Shown piece by piece: positions 24,667-30,814 of a stretch of DNA of 30,814 bases (within the stretch, counting starts at the first letter, position 1; the number at the start of each line of letters is the position of its first letter). Both the position numbers and the translations under genes were made by a program. This DNA comes from Bacillota bacterium (GTDB taxonomy: Bacteria > Bacillota > Clostridia > Acetivibrionales > DTU013): NCBI GenBank assembly GCA_023415815.1, contig JAEZJL010000056.1:1-30814 (forward strand), written 5' to 3'. The notes under the pieces were generated by a model. The model made no database searches and was not told where the DNA came from. It saw nothing but the letters and a program-made list of their open reading frames with translations.

Positions 24667-25224
24667 ATGAAAAGGCCTATGAGTATCATAATATGGGCGG
24701 TAGCGCTGGTGGCGGTGCTGATTGCGGCGTACACCTTTTATACGGGGAACAAGGGGCAGTATGCGGAGGCGAAGCCGCGGCAAGACGCCTCTTCGTCCGA
24801 AAAGGTCATGGCGCCGGATTTTGCGTTGAAGGACCTGGACGGCAATACCGTAAAGCTTTCCGATTATAAAGGCAAGATCGTGATCCTCAATTTCTGGGCG
24901 GTATGGTGCCAGTATTGCAAGCAGGAAATGCCGGACCTGAACGAACTGAACAAGGAGCTGGAGAAGGAAAACGAAGCGGTGATCTTAGCCGTGGATGTCC
25001 AGGAATCGCCGGATACAGTCAAAGAATACCTTTCGTCGGACAATATCGACCTTAAGGTTTTATTGGACAGCGACGGAGAAGCAGCCTCATCGTACGGCAT
25101 TACCGGTTACCCGACCACCTTTATCGTAAACAAGGACGGCTCCCTTTATACTTATATCTCGGGCAGGACAGACAAGGAAACCCTGCTGGAGGCCATAAGC
25201 AAGGCAAAGCAGGACGAAAAATAG
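24667..25224 (+). CDS. Membrane-anchored TlpA/ResA-like thioredoxin
   Basis: A 185-residue protein with an N-terminal signal anchor (residues 6-25) and an extracytoplasmic AhpC/TSA-Redoxin/TlpA-type domain. The active site is WCQYC (Cys81, Cys84), with the usual APDFALKDLDGNTVKLSDYKGK lead-in and the cis-Pro loop GYPTTF near the C-terminus. Gln-Tyr between the cysteines differs from the Cys-Glu-Pro-Cys of ResA itself, so I do not name it resA. It has GAGGAGG seven bases before its ATG. Its electrons should come from the CcdA-type protein encoded just upstream. It converges with csoR, with 27 bases between the genes. Confidence 0.92.
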   Translation: MKRPMSIIIWAVALVAVLIAAYTFYTGNKGQYAEAKPRQDASSSEKVMAPDFALKDLDGNTVKLSDYKGKIVILNFWAVWCQYCKQEMPDLNELNKELEKENEAVILAVDVQESPDTVKEYLSSDNIDLKVLLDSDGEAASSYGITGYPTTFIVNKDGSLYTYISGRTDKETLLEAISKAKQDEK

Positions 25225-25251
25225 CTTGACGCCTTGATTTTAAGCATTCCT

Positions 25252-25536
25252 TCAATTAATAAATTTCACGAAGCTCCGCATGGTCCTGGCAAGCTCGTCG
25301 AAGGCCTGCTTCTTATCCTCGGCGGATGCGGCGCCTTCGATGCATTTCATCGAGTGCTTTTCCAGTATAAGGCTGCCGGTCTTGTTGATTGCCGCCCGTA
25401 CCGCCGCCACCTGGGTCAGGATCTCCACGCAGCTCTTATCCTCTTCGATCATTTTGTGGATTCCCTTAACCTGCCCTTCAATGCGCCTGAGCCTTTTCAA
25501 TATATCTTCCTTGGATACGGATTTCATTTCATCCAT
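25252..25536 (-). CDS. csoR: CsoR-family copper-sensing repressor
   Basis: A 94-residue all-helical repressor (DUF156/CsoR family). The Cu(I) ligand triad is complete: Cys36 (DKSCVEIL), His61 and Cys65 (EKHSMKC), the same positions as in the founding CsoR. The opening helix with KRLRRIEGQVKGI is the family's DNA-contact region. The presence of His argues for copper rather than the persulfide-sensing CstR branch, and no formaldehyde-type N-terminal Pro/His pattern is seen. The ATG at 25536 has AGAGG about ten bases upstream. No copper ATPase or chaperone gene lies in the window, so its targets besides itself are elsewhere or may include the neighbouring thiol-redox pair. Confidence 0.92.
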   Translation of the reverse strand: MDEMKSVSKEDILKRLRRIEGQVKGIHKMIEEDKSCVEILTQVAAVRAAINKTGSLILEKHSMKCIEGAASAEDKKQAFDELARTMRSFVKFIN

Positions 25537-25564
25537 TATGCACTGCCTCTGATACGTTATGGGG

Positions 25565-25603
25565 GTATAATGACATTATACGTCAAAGCCCGTAATTTTA
25601 CAA
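25565..25603 (-). promoter_or_regulatory. csoR promoter with overlapping palindromic operator
   Basis: Minus strand TTGTAA (25603-25598), exactly 17 bases, then a perfect TATAAT (25580-25575). The -10 lies inside a palindrome GTATAATG-A-CATTATAC (25565-25581), and a run of five C (minus strand) follows directly (25565-25561). A C/G-rich patch with flanking TATA is usual for CsoR-type sites, so autoregulation is likely. Confidence 0.7.
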
Positions 25604-25634
25604 AGCCGCCGGCGAGGTACATGCCGGCGGCTTT
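25602..25634 (-). terminator. Strong hairpin after pheT
   Basis: Perfect 12-bp arms AAAGCCGCCGGC (25602-25613) and GCCGGCGGCTTT (25623-25634) with a nine-base loop, 26 bases after the pheT stop. The T run on the minus strand is short (TTT then GTAAAATTA), so it is a probable but not ideal terminator. Its distal arm overlaps the csoR -35. Confidence 0.6.
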
Positions 25635-25659
25635 GAAATGTTTACTCTCCGATCCCTCG

Positions 25660-28050
25660 TCACTCCCTGAGCTGTGCCCCGACGTTATCCTTCAGGCCGT
25701 CCAGAATTCTGCGCATCGTTTTCCCGACCTCTTCATCCGTCAGAGTTTTGTCCTCGGCCCGGAAGGTGATTGAATATGCGATGCTCTTCATTCCCTCAGG
25801 CACCTGTTTTCCTTTATATACGTCAAATAATTTCAGGTCCTCGAAAATCCGGCCCGACCTCTGCCTTATGACGTCCTCGATCTGTTTTACCAGCACCTCG
25901 TCCTTCACCAGAAGGGCAATGTCCCTCGTGACCGCCGGGAATTTCGGCAGCGGCTTGTATTGGGCCTTCAGCGAAGCGTTGGCCACCATGGGCTCTATAT
26001 CCAGCATGGCCGCATAGTTCCTCTCGGCGGCCTCGAATTTCTGTGCTACCTCGGGATGGATCTCACCGAGCACCCCGGCTTCCCTGCCTTTGATTAACAG
26101 CTTAGCGGTCCTTCCGGGATGAAATGAGGGGTAATCACGCACGGGCTCGTACGCAAAATCCTTTATACCCAGCCTGTACAGCAGCTCATCCACAACGCCC
26201 TTCAGATCATAGAAATCAGCAGCTCCGTACATGCCCATCGTCAGCACCGGTTTTTCATACGGGAGCTCGGTCACAGGAAGGCTTTTGGGGATATAGACGC
26301 AGGATACCTCGAAAAGCCTGGCCTCCTCCACCCGCTTGTTGTAGTTGTTGCTCAGCACCTCGAGCATCTCGGGCAGCGTGGTGGTCCTCATTATACTGAA
26401 ATCCTCTCCCAGAGGATTCATTACTGTGACTGTCCTTCTGAGCTCGCTGCCGGCAGGCAGGCCGAGCAGGTCGAACACCTTCGGGCTTGCAAACGAGTAG
26501 GTGTAGGTCTCCGAAAGACCGCAGGCCAGCATCGTCTGACGGATGATATCCTCAACCTTCTGCTTCCAGGATTTTTTGCCCATCGTTGCGGCCTTGCCCT
26601 CAAGCAGCTTGGCCTCTATATTGTTGTAGCCGTAAAAACGCGCCACCTCTTCGGCCAGGTCCGCTTCTTCGATGATATCGGGCCTGAAGGAGGGGATGGC
26701 TACCGTCATTGCGGACAGGTTTACCGTAAACTCGAGAGAATTAAATATTTCCACCATCCTCTTGATCGTGACCGAGGTGCCCAGCAAAGCATTTATTTTC
26801 TCAGGCCTGAAGAGTATTGTCCTCAAAGCGGCTTTTTTAGGATAGCAGTCTATGACGCCCCTGCAGACCGTACCCGCTCCGAGCTGCTCGACCAGCTGCA
26901 CCGCCCTGTCGACCGCAGAAATGACATTCTCGGGGTCCAGGCCTTTTTCAAAGCGGCCGGACGCCTCGGTGCGCATTCCCAGCTTCTTTGCAGTCAGCCT
27001 TACGGAAATGCCGTCGAAGCAGGCCGACTCAAACAGGATGGTCCCCGTATCGCCCGTAACCTCGGAATTTGCTCCGCCCATGACACCCGCAACCGCCACG
27101 GGTTTCGCGGCGTCGGCTATGACCAGCATGGAGGAGTCCAGCGTCCTGTCCTGGTCGTCCAGTGTCTTCATCAGCTCTCCGTCCCGTGCGCGGCGTACGA
27201 TTATGCTTTTTCCCTCAAGGTTTGCAAGATCGAAGGCATGCATGGGCTGCCCCAGCTCCAGCATGACATAGTTTGTTATATCCACGATGTTGTTTATCGG
27301 CCTCACGCCGGCCGCCTTCAGCCTGTCGCGCAGCCACCTCGGAGACGGAGCTATTTTTATATCCTTGACTATCCTGGCGGCATACCTCGGGCAAAGATCG
27401 GGGTCGAGTATCTCGACCGAAGCCTCTCCGGTTATATCTCCCCCGTTTTCCAGGACTTTTATATCCGGCCTTCTGAAGCCGGTCGCAAGAGTGGCCGCCG
27501 ACTCTCTTGCAATGCCTGTTATGCTGAAGCAATCCGGTCTGTTTGAGGTTATCTCAAACTCTACAACAGCCTCGTCCAGGCCCAGGACCTCCTTGACATC
27601 CCTTCCCGGGGACAGGTCCTTATCCAGTATGAATATGCCGTGCTCGGCCGCATCCGGGTAATCGTCGAAGGACAGGCCAAGCTCCTGTATGGAGCACATC
27701 ATTCCTTCGGATTCCACTCCCCGGAGCTTCCCGCGGGTTATTTTCTTGCCTTCGGCCAGCGTCGATCCGTCCAGCGCCACCGGTATTACATCCCCAACGC
27801 TGATGTTCGTGGCGCCAGTCACGATCTGTATGGTATCCGTGCCGATATCCACAAGCGATACCTGCAGCCGGTCGGCGTCGGGATGCTTCTCAAGCTTTGC
27901 AATCCTGCCGGTGACGACCCTGGTGATTTCCTCATGTCGGACCTCAACGCCCTCCACCTTGGAGCCGGACATTGTCATCGCATCCGCATATTCCTTCGGA
28001 CTTACATTTATATCCACATAATCTCTCAGCCAATTCAACGGTACCTTCAT
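25660..28050 (-). CDS. pheT: Phenylalanine-tRNA ligase beta subunit
   Basis: A 796-residue subunit of the alpha2-beta2 enzyme that charges tRNA-Phe. I start at the ATG at 28050, because the canonical N-terminus MKVPLNWLRDYVD begins there and AGGAG lies ten bases upstream; a GTG two codons earlier is possible. Domains in order: an EMAP/OB-type tRNA-binding domain (about 40-150, with ATNISVGDVIPVALDG), B3/B4 editing domain (about 205-380, with MRTEASGRFEKGLDP), B5 domain (about 400-475), the catalytic-like core, and a C-terminal ferredoxin-fold anticodon-binding domain (PKFPAVTRDIALLVKDEV onward). The length is usual for bacteria. It follows pheS by 37 bases and shares its T-box-controlled transcript. 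Confidence 0.98.
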   Translation of the reverse strand: MKVPLNWLRDYVDINVSPKEYADAMTMSGSKVEGVEVRHEEITRVVTGRIAKLEKHPDADRLQVSLVDIGTDTIQIVTGATNISVGDVIPVALDGSTLAEGKKITRGKLRGVESEGMMCSIQELGLSFDDYPDAAEHGIFILDKDLSPGRDVKEVLGLDEAVVEFEITSNRPDCFSITGIARESAATLATGFRRPDIKVLENGGDITGEASVEILDPDLCPRYAARIVKDIKIAPSPRWLRDRLKAAGVRPINNIVDITNYVMLELGQPMHAFDLANLEGKSIIVRRARDGELMKTLDDQDRTLDSSMLVIADAAKPVAVAGVMGGANSEVTGDTGTILFESACFDGISVRLTAKKLGMRTEASGRFEKGLDPENVISAVDRAVQLVEQLGAGTVCRGVIDCYPKKAALRTILFRPEKINALLGTSVTIKRMVEIFNSLEFTVNLSAMTVAIPSFRPDIIEEADLAEEVARFYGYNNIEAKLLEGKAATMGKKSWKQKVEDIIRQTMLACGLSETYTYSFASPKVFDLLGLPAGSELRRTVTVMNPLGEDFSIMRTTTLPEMLEVLSNNYNKRVEEARLFEVSCVYIPKSLPVTELPYEKPVLTMGMYGAADFYDLKGVVDELLYRLGIKDFAYEPVRDYPSFHPGRTAKLLIKGREAGVLGEIHPEVAQKFEAAERNYAAMLDIEPMVANASLKAQYKPLPKFPAVTRDIALLVKDEVLVKQIEDVIRQRSGRIFEDLKLFDVYKGKQVPEGMKSIAYSITFRAEDKTLTDEEVGKTMRRILDGLKDNVGAQLRE

Positions 28051-28087
28051 ATGCACCCATCTCCTTTCAAATCAATCATCAAATCAA

Positions 28088-29107
28088 TCAGAACTGCTTC
28101 AGAAAACGGACGTCGTTTTCGTAAAGCAGCCTCAGATCGTCGATATTGAATCTTCCCATCGCGGTCCTCTCGACGCCGAGGCCGAAGGCAAAGCCGCTGT
28201 ATATTTCGGGGTCTATGCCGCATTCCCTGAGTACGTTGGGATGCACCATGCCCGCGCCGAGTATTTCGATCCAGCCTTCGTTCTTGCAAACCCTGCAGCC
28301 TGAACCGCCGCAGGTCCAGCACGAAACGTCCACCTCTGCGCTGGGCTCGGTGAACTGGAAATGGTGCGGCCTCAGCCTTATCCGGGTATTCTCTCCGAAC
28401 AGGCTTTTTGCAAAGACGCGCAGCGTCCCCGACAAATCGCCCATCGTCACTCCCTTATCCACCACGAGGCCTTCCACCTGGTGGAATATGGGCGAATGGG
28501 TGGCGTCCACCGCATCGGATCTGTAGACCCTGCCGGGGCATATGATCTTTATCGGCGGCTCCTTTTCCTGCATCACTCTTATCTGTACGGGCGAGGTCTG
28601 CGATCTCAGAAGTATGTTGTCGGTGATATAGAATGTGTCCTGTGTGTCCCTTGCCGGGTGTCCTTTGGGGATATTGAGCGCTTCGAAATTATAGTAATCC
28701 AGCTCTATCTCAGGTCCCTCCGCTATTTCATAGCCCATGCCTATAAACACGTCCTTGATCTCGTCAAGCACGATGCTCAGGGGATGCTTTTTGCCGAGAT
28801 TCCTCCGCTTTCCCGGGATGGTTACGTCGATGGCTTCGCTTTCAAGCCGCTTTGAACGCTCCTTCAGCTCGAGCTCGTTTTTCACCTCGTCGATCCGTGC
28901 CTCCACAAAAGCCCTCACATCATTGGCAAGCTGCCCTATGACCGGCCTCTCCTCCGGCGTCAGCGCGCCCATTCCCCTCAGGACGGCCGTCAATTCGCCC
29001 TTTTTGCCCAGGTATTTCAGTCTGATGCCTTCGAGCTCTGCGGCAGACTGTACGCAAGCCAGCTCCTTCCCGGCATCCGTCTTGATATTGTTAAGCTGCT
29101 CCTTCAT
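28088..29107 (-). CDS. pheS: Phenylalanine-tRNA ligase alpha subunit
   Basis: A 339-residue catalytic subunit. The reading frame extends upstream through the T-box to 29347, but the true start is the ATG at 29107: it has GGAAGGAG upstream and gives the family's normal length and N-terminal coiled-coil (MKEQLNNIK...). Class II motifs are clear: the motif 1 region [20 protein letters not shown], motif 2 ([27 protein letters not shown]), and motif 3 ([20 protein letters not shown]). A Cys-rich [17 protein letters not shown] segment is typical of bacterial PheS. It activates phenylalanine with ATP and, with PheT, transfers it to tRNA-Phe. Confidence 0.98.
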   Translation of the reverse strand: MKEQLNNIKTDAGKELACVQSAAELEGIRLKYLGKKGELTAVLRGMGALTPEERPVIGQLANDVRAFVEARIDEVKNELELKERSKRLESEAIDVTIPGKRRNLGKKHPLSIVLDEIKDVFIGMGYEIAEGPEIELDYYNFEALNIPKGHPARDTQDTFYITDNILLRSQTSPVQIRVMQEKEPPIKIICPGRVYRSDAVDATHSPIFHQVEGLVVDKGVTMGDLSGTLRVFAKSLFGENTRIRLRPHHFQFTEPSAEVDVSCWTCGGSGCRVCKNEGWIEILGAGMVHPNVLRECGIDPEIYSGFAFGLGVERTAMGRFNIDDLRLLYENDVRFLKQF

Positions 29108-29183
29108 ATATCCTGCTCCTTCCTTGTAATATGCGTCAAAGTCCCATCGTCCGTTCTCCCGTGCTTCGGATAAAAATATAAAA

Positions 29184-29463
29184 GCCCCCGTCCCGAAAGG
29201 GACGAAGGCAATTTCTCCGCGGTACCACCCATGTTCCGGCCCCGTCGCGCAGGGCTGGCGCTTGTGAAACAACTCCTTCACGAATGTGAAGTCCATTGTT
29301 TTTCCGTATAACGTACGAATCACGTCATCTCCTAATTGGACGCACATGATATGCTCCGTTCAGGATGCGGCTCCGGAGGGAACTTCGCCGGTTCGTTCAT
29401 TGGAAATGCTTTCAGCCGCAGGCAAAACCTCTCTGTAAAGTCTTTCCCGGTTACTTTCCTCTT
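29184..29463 (-). promoter_or_regulatory. Phe T-box leader with terminator, controlling pheST
   Basis: On the minus strand, the Stem I base GAGG (29461-29458) with an AGTA-type AAAGTAACCGG pairs with CCGG...CCTC. The specifier loop GAAGTTCCCTC displays TTC (29382-29380), a Phe codon. The conserved T-box GGGTGGTACCGCGG occupies 29230-29217. It is followed by a terminator, GCCTTCGTCCC-TTTC-GGGACGGGGGC (29209-29184), and a T-rich tail. Uncharged tRNA-Phe should bind the specifier and T-box bulge and open the terminator. Confidence 0.95.
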
Positions 29464-29492
29464 TCATAGCCTTTGATAATTATTTTCAAATT

Positions 29493-29521
29493 ATTATACC
29501 ACCGAAGCGGCGTTTATACAA
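29493..29521 (-). promoter_or_regulatory. pheST promoter
   Basis: Minus strand TTGTAT (29521-29516), a 17-base spacer, then a perfect TATAAT (29498-29493), just upstream of the T-box leader. A strong vegetative promoter by pattern. Confidence 0.85.
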
Positions 29522-29560
29522 CATTGATTTGTAATTTTCTGTTTTTACGGCTCAATGCCG

Positions 29561-30715
29561 TCAATGCAGCAGTATTTTAATAAGCCAGGGCCTTTTGACC
29601 TCAACGGCGTCGTAGTTGCAGAGCTCGTGGCAGCAGAAACACCTGATGCATTTGTTCAGGTCCAGCACCGGCCTGCCGTCCTCCATTTTTATCGCGGAGG
29701 GAGGGCAGCTCCTTGCGCATACGCCGCAGCCCTTGCAGGCTTTGTAATCGAACTTCGGTCTTGCCTTCATCACCCTGTTCAATCTTTTCGATATGAAACG
29801 GGGCATCAGGAGATTATAGAAATTGAAGGAAAGCTTCCGCGTAGGTATCCTGAAATCGTCTATGCTTACGTTCTTTATCTCCTCACCCAGTATATTTATA
29901 TCTTCCGGGCTTCCGCTGCACAGGCCTCTTGCCTTTGACTTCCTTATGGTGGGCACCTCTTTCGGCTCGAGGCCTATGAGCTTTGACGCCACCACATCCA
30001 ATTCATACGGATTTGCGCTCGCAATCACAAGCCCCACCTGCTTGGGATGGCCGTTCGTAGGCCCATAGCCCTCCATCCCGACAATTGCGTCCATAACGGT
30101 CAGGACAGGCTTTGCAAAGCCGCATATATCCAGCAGCACGTCCGCAAAATCATCGGCATCCTCAAACCTTAGATGATATTCGGCTTTGTAGCTCCCCGGG
30201 ATGATGCCGAACAGATTTTTCACCGCCCCGCTGTATACCGTCATCATGTGAGTCTTTATTTTGGGGATATTGATGATTTTGTCGACCTCCAGGACAGGCT
30301 TTATGGTCTTGATCGACTTCATTATTTTGCCTTCGTGATAGGGCACATCCACGACATCCGTGTCGTAGTTGAGCTCCGCACCGCTCTCTTGCGCGGCTTT
30401 GGCCATGCCGCAGGTTTCATAGACCGACTCCAGCGTACTCCTGTTATAGAAATGATAACCGCCCGGGCTGTCGCCTATTATCGGCCTTCCGCCAGCCTCG
30501 GCTACCAGCTCGGCCAGGGCCTGTGCGAGAGAGGGATGGGTGGTCGTGACCTTTTCCGGCCTTCTTCTGATGAGCAGGTTCACCTTGAGAAGAACCCTGT
30601 CTCCGGGCTTTACGAATGCGGATATCCCACCAAGAAGATCCAGCGATTCCCTGACAGACTTTTTTACCCGTTCGTATTCATAATTCTCACATTTTACAAT
30701 TGATACATCACTCAT
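29561..30715 (-). CDS. DUF362 protein with C-terminal two-[4Fe-4S] ferredoxin domain
   Basis: A 384-residue soluble protein. Residues about 1-290 are a DUF362 domain: GDRVLLKVNLL, THPSLAQALAELVAEAGGRPIIGDSPGG, IINIPKIKTHMMTVYSGAVKNLFGIIPG and a VMDAIVGMEGYGPTNG motif. The C-terminus carries two four-cysteine clusters, CKGCGVCARSCP and CIRCFCCHELC, for two [4Fe-4S] centres, so it probably transfers electrons in the cytoplasm. Such proteins are common in anaerobes and mostly uncharacterised; I name no reaction. The ATG follows GGGGGTG by five bases. It ends about 40 bases before the pheST promoter. Its own promoter is not evident in the last 100 bases of the window. Confidence 0.9.
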   Translation of the reverse strand: MSDVSIVKCENYEYERVKKSVRESLDLLGGISAFVKPGDRVLLKVNLLIRRRPEKVTTTHPSLAQALAELVAEAGGRPIIGDSPGGYHFYNRSTLESVYETCGMAKAAQESGAELNYDTDVVDVPYHEGKIMKSIKTIKPVLEVDKIINIPKIKTHMMTVYSGAVKNLFGIIPGSYKAEYHLRFEDADDFADVLLDICGFAKPVLTVMDAIVGMEGYGPTNGHPKQVGLVIASANPYELDVVASKLIGLEPKEVPTIRKSKARGLCSGSPEDINILGEEIKNVSIDDFRIPTRKLSFNFYNLLMPRFISKRLNRVMKARPKFDYKACKGCGVCARSCPPSAIKMEDGRPVLDLNKCIRCFCCHELCNYDAVEVKRPWLIKILLH

Positions 30716-30814
30716 AGGACACCCCCTGAATCACATTTCAAACAGCGTTTACGTTAACGGGCAGCCCCTGTTGCGAGACTGCGGAGCCACCCCAACCAGC
30801 CTCAGCGTCAAAAG

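Noticed and set aside
29108..29347. An 80-residue N-terminal extension of PheS
   Set aside because: This stretch contains the T-box sequence and terminator; the ATG at 29107 has a strong ribosome site and gives the normal length.
30773..30814. A shared CGGAGCCACC sequence with the inverted repeat near 9065
   Set aside because: A ten-base match between two places in 30 kb is expected by chance, and the surrounding structure is different.

Overview
The window reads as chromosomal DNA from a spore-forming anaerobic member of the Clostridia (Bacillota). The indicators are an alpha/beta-type small acid-soluble spore protein, a Gram-positive SLH-anchored surface protein, a phenylalanine T-box in front of pheST, strong AGGAGG-type ribosome binding sites, a YesM-type histidine kinase, a DUF3842 protein and a DUF362/ferredoxin protein. 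No tRNA, rRNA, CRISPR array, insertion sequence or phage gene was seen.

Layout. (1) 1-6885, minus strand: a carbohydrate-use operon. From its promoter near 7000 it runs: cellulase-like TIM-barrel glycosidase, lipoprotein sugar-binding protein, two ABC permeases, ROK sugar kinase, then a YesM-type sensor kinase cut by the left edge. No transporter ATPase or response regulator lies in the window. (2) 7020-8560, minus: tandem terminators and pgi with its own promoter. (3) 8713-9019, plus: a spore DNA-binding protein. (4) 9136-12071, plus: a 60-residue HTH protein and a MalT-like ATP-dependent LuxR regulator, expressed together and closed by a clean terminator. (5) 12072-19919, plus: a 2506-residue mosaic surface protein with a structured leader. 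A GEMM-I-like (cyclic-di-GMP type) aptamer directly follows its stop codon and is itself followed by a perfect 14-bp hairpin. (6) 20147-23378, plus: an arsenic operon of arsR, acr3 and an FAD/NAD(P)H disulfide reductase fused to a rhodanese, behind a 36-bp perfect dyad. (7) 23385-25224: a DUF3842 gene (minus), then a divergent CcdA/TlpA thiol-redox pair (plus). (8) 25252-25603, minus: csoR with an overlapping palindrome. (9) 25660-29521, minus: pheS-pheT under a Phe T-box. (10) 29561-30715, minus: a DUF362 iron-sulfur protein.

Most genes are recognisable families. The least ordinary parts are the surface-protein locus (structured leader, near-identical Ig repeats, and an aptamer with no gene close behind it), the HTH plus MalT-like pair, the three-gene arsenic operon that uses a disulfide reductase-rhodanese instead of an arsenate reductase, and the operator-like dyads over several promoters. 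I did not find a clear new defence or mobile system.
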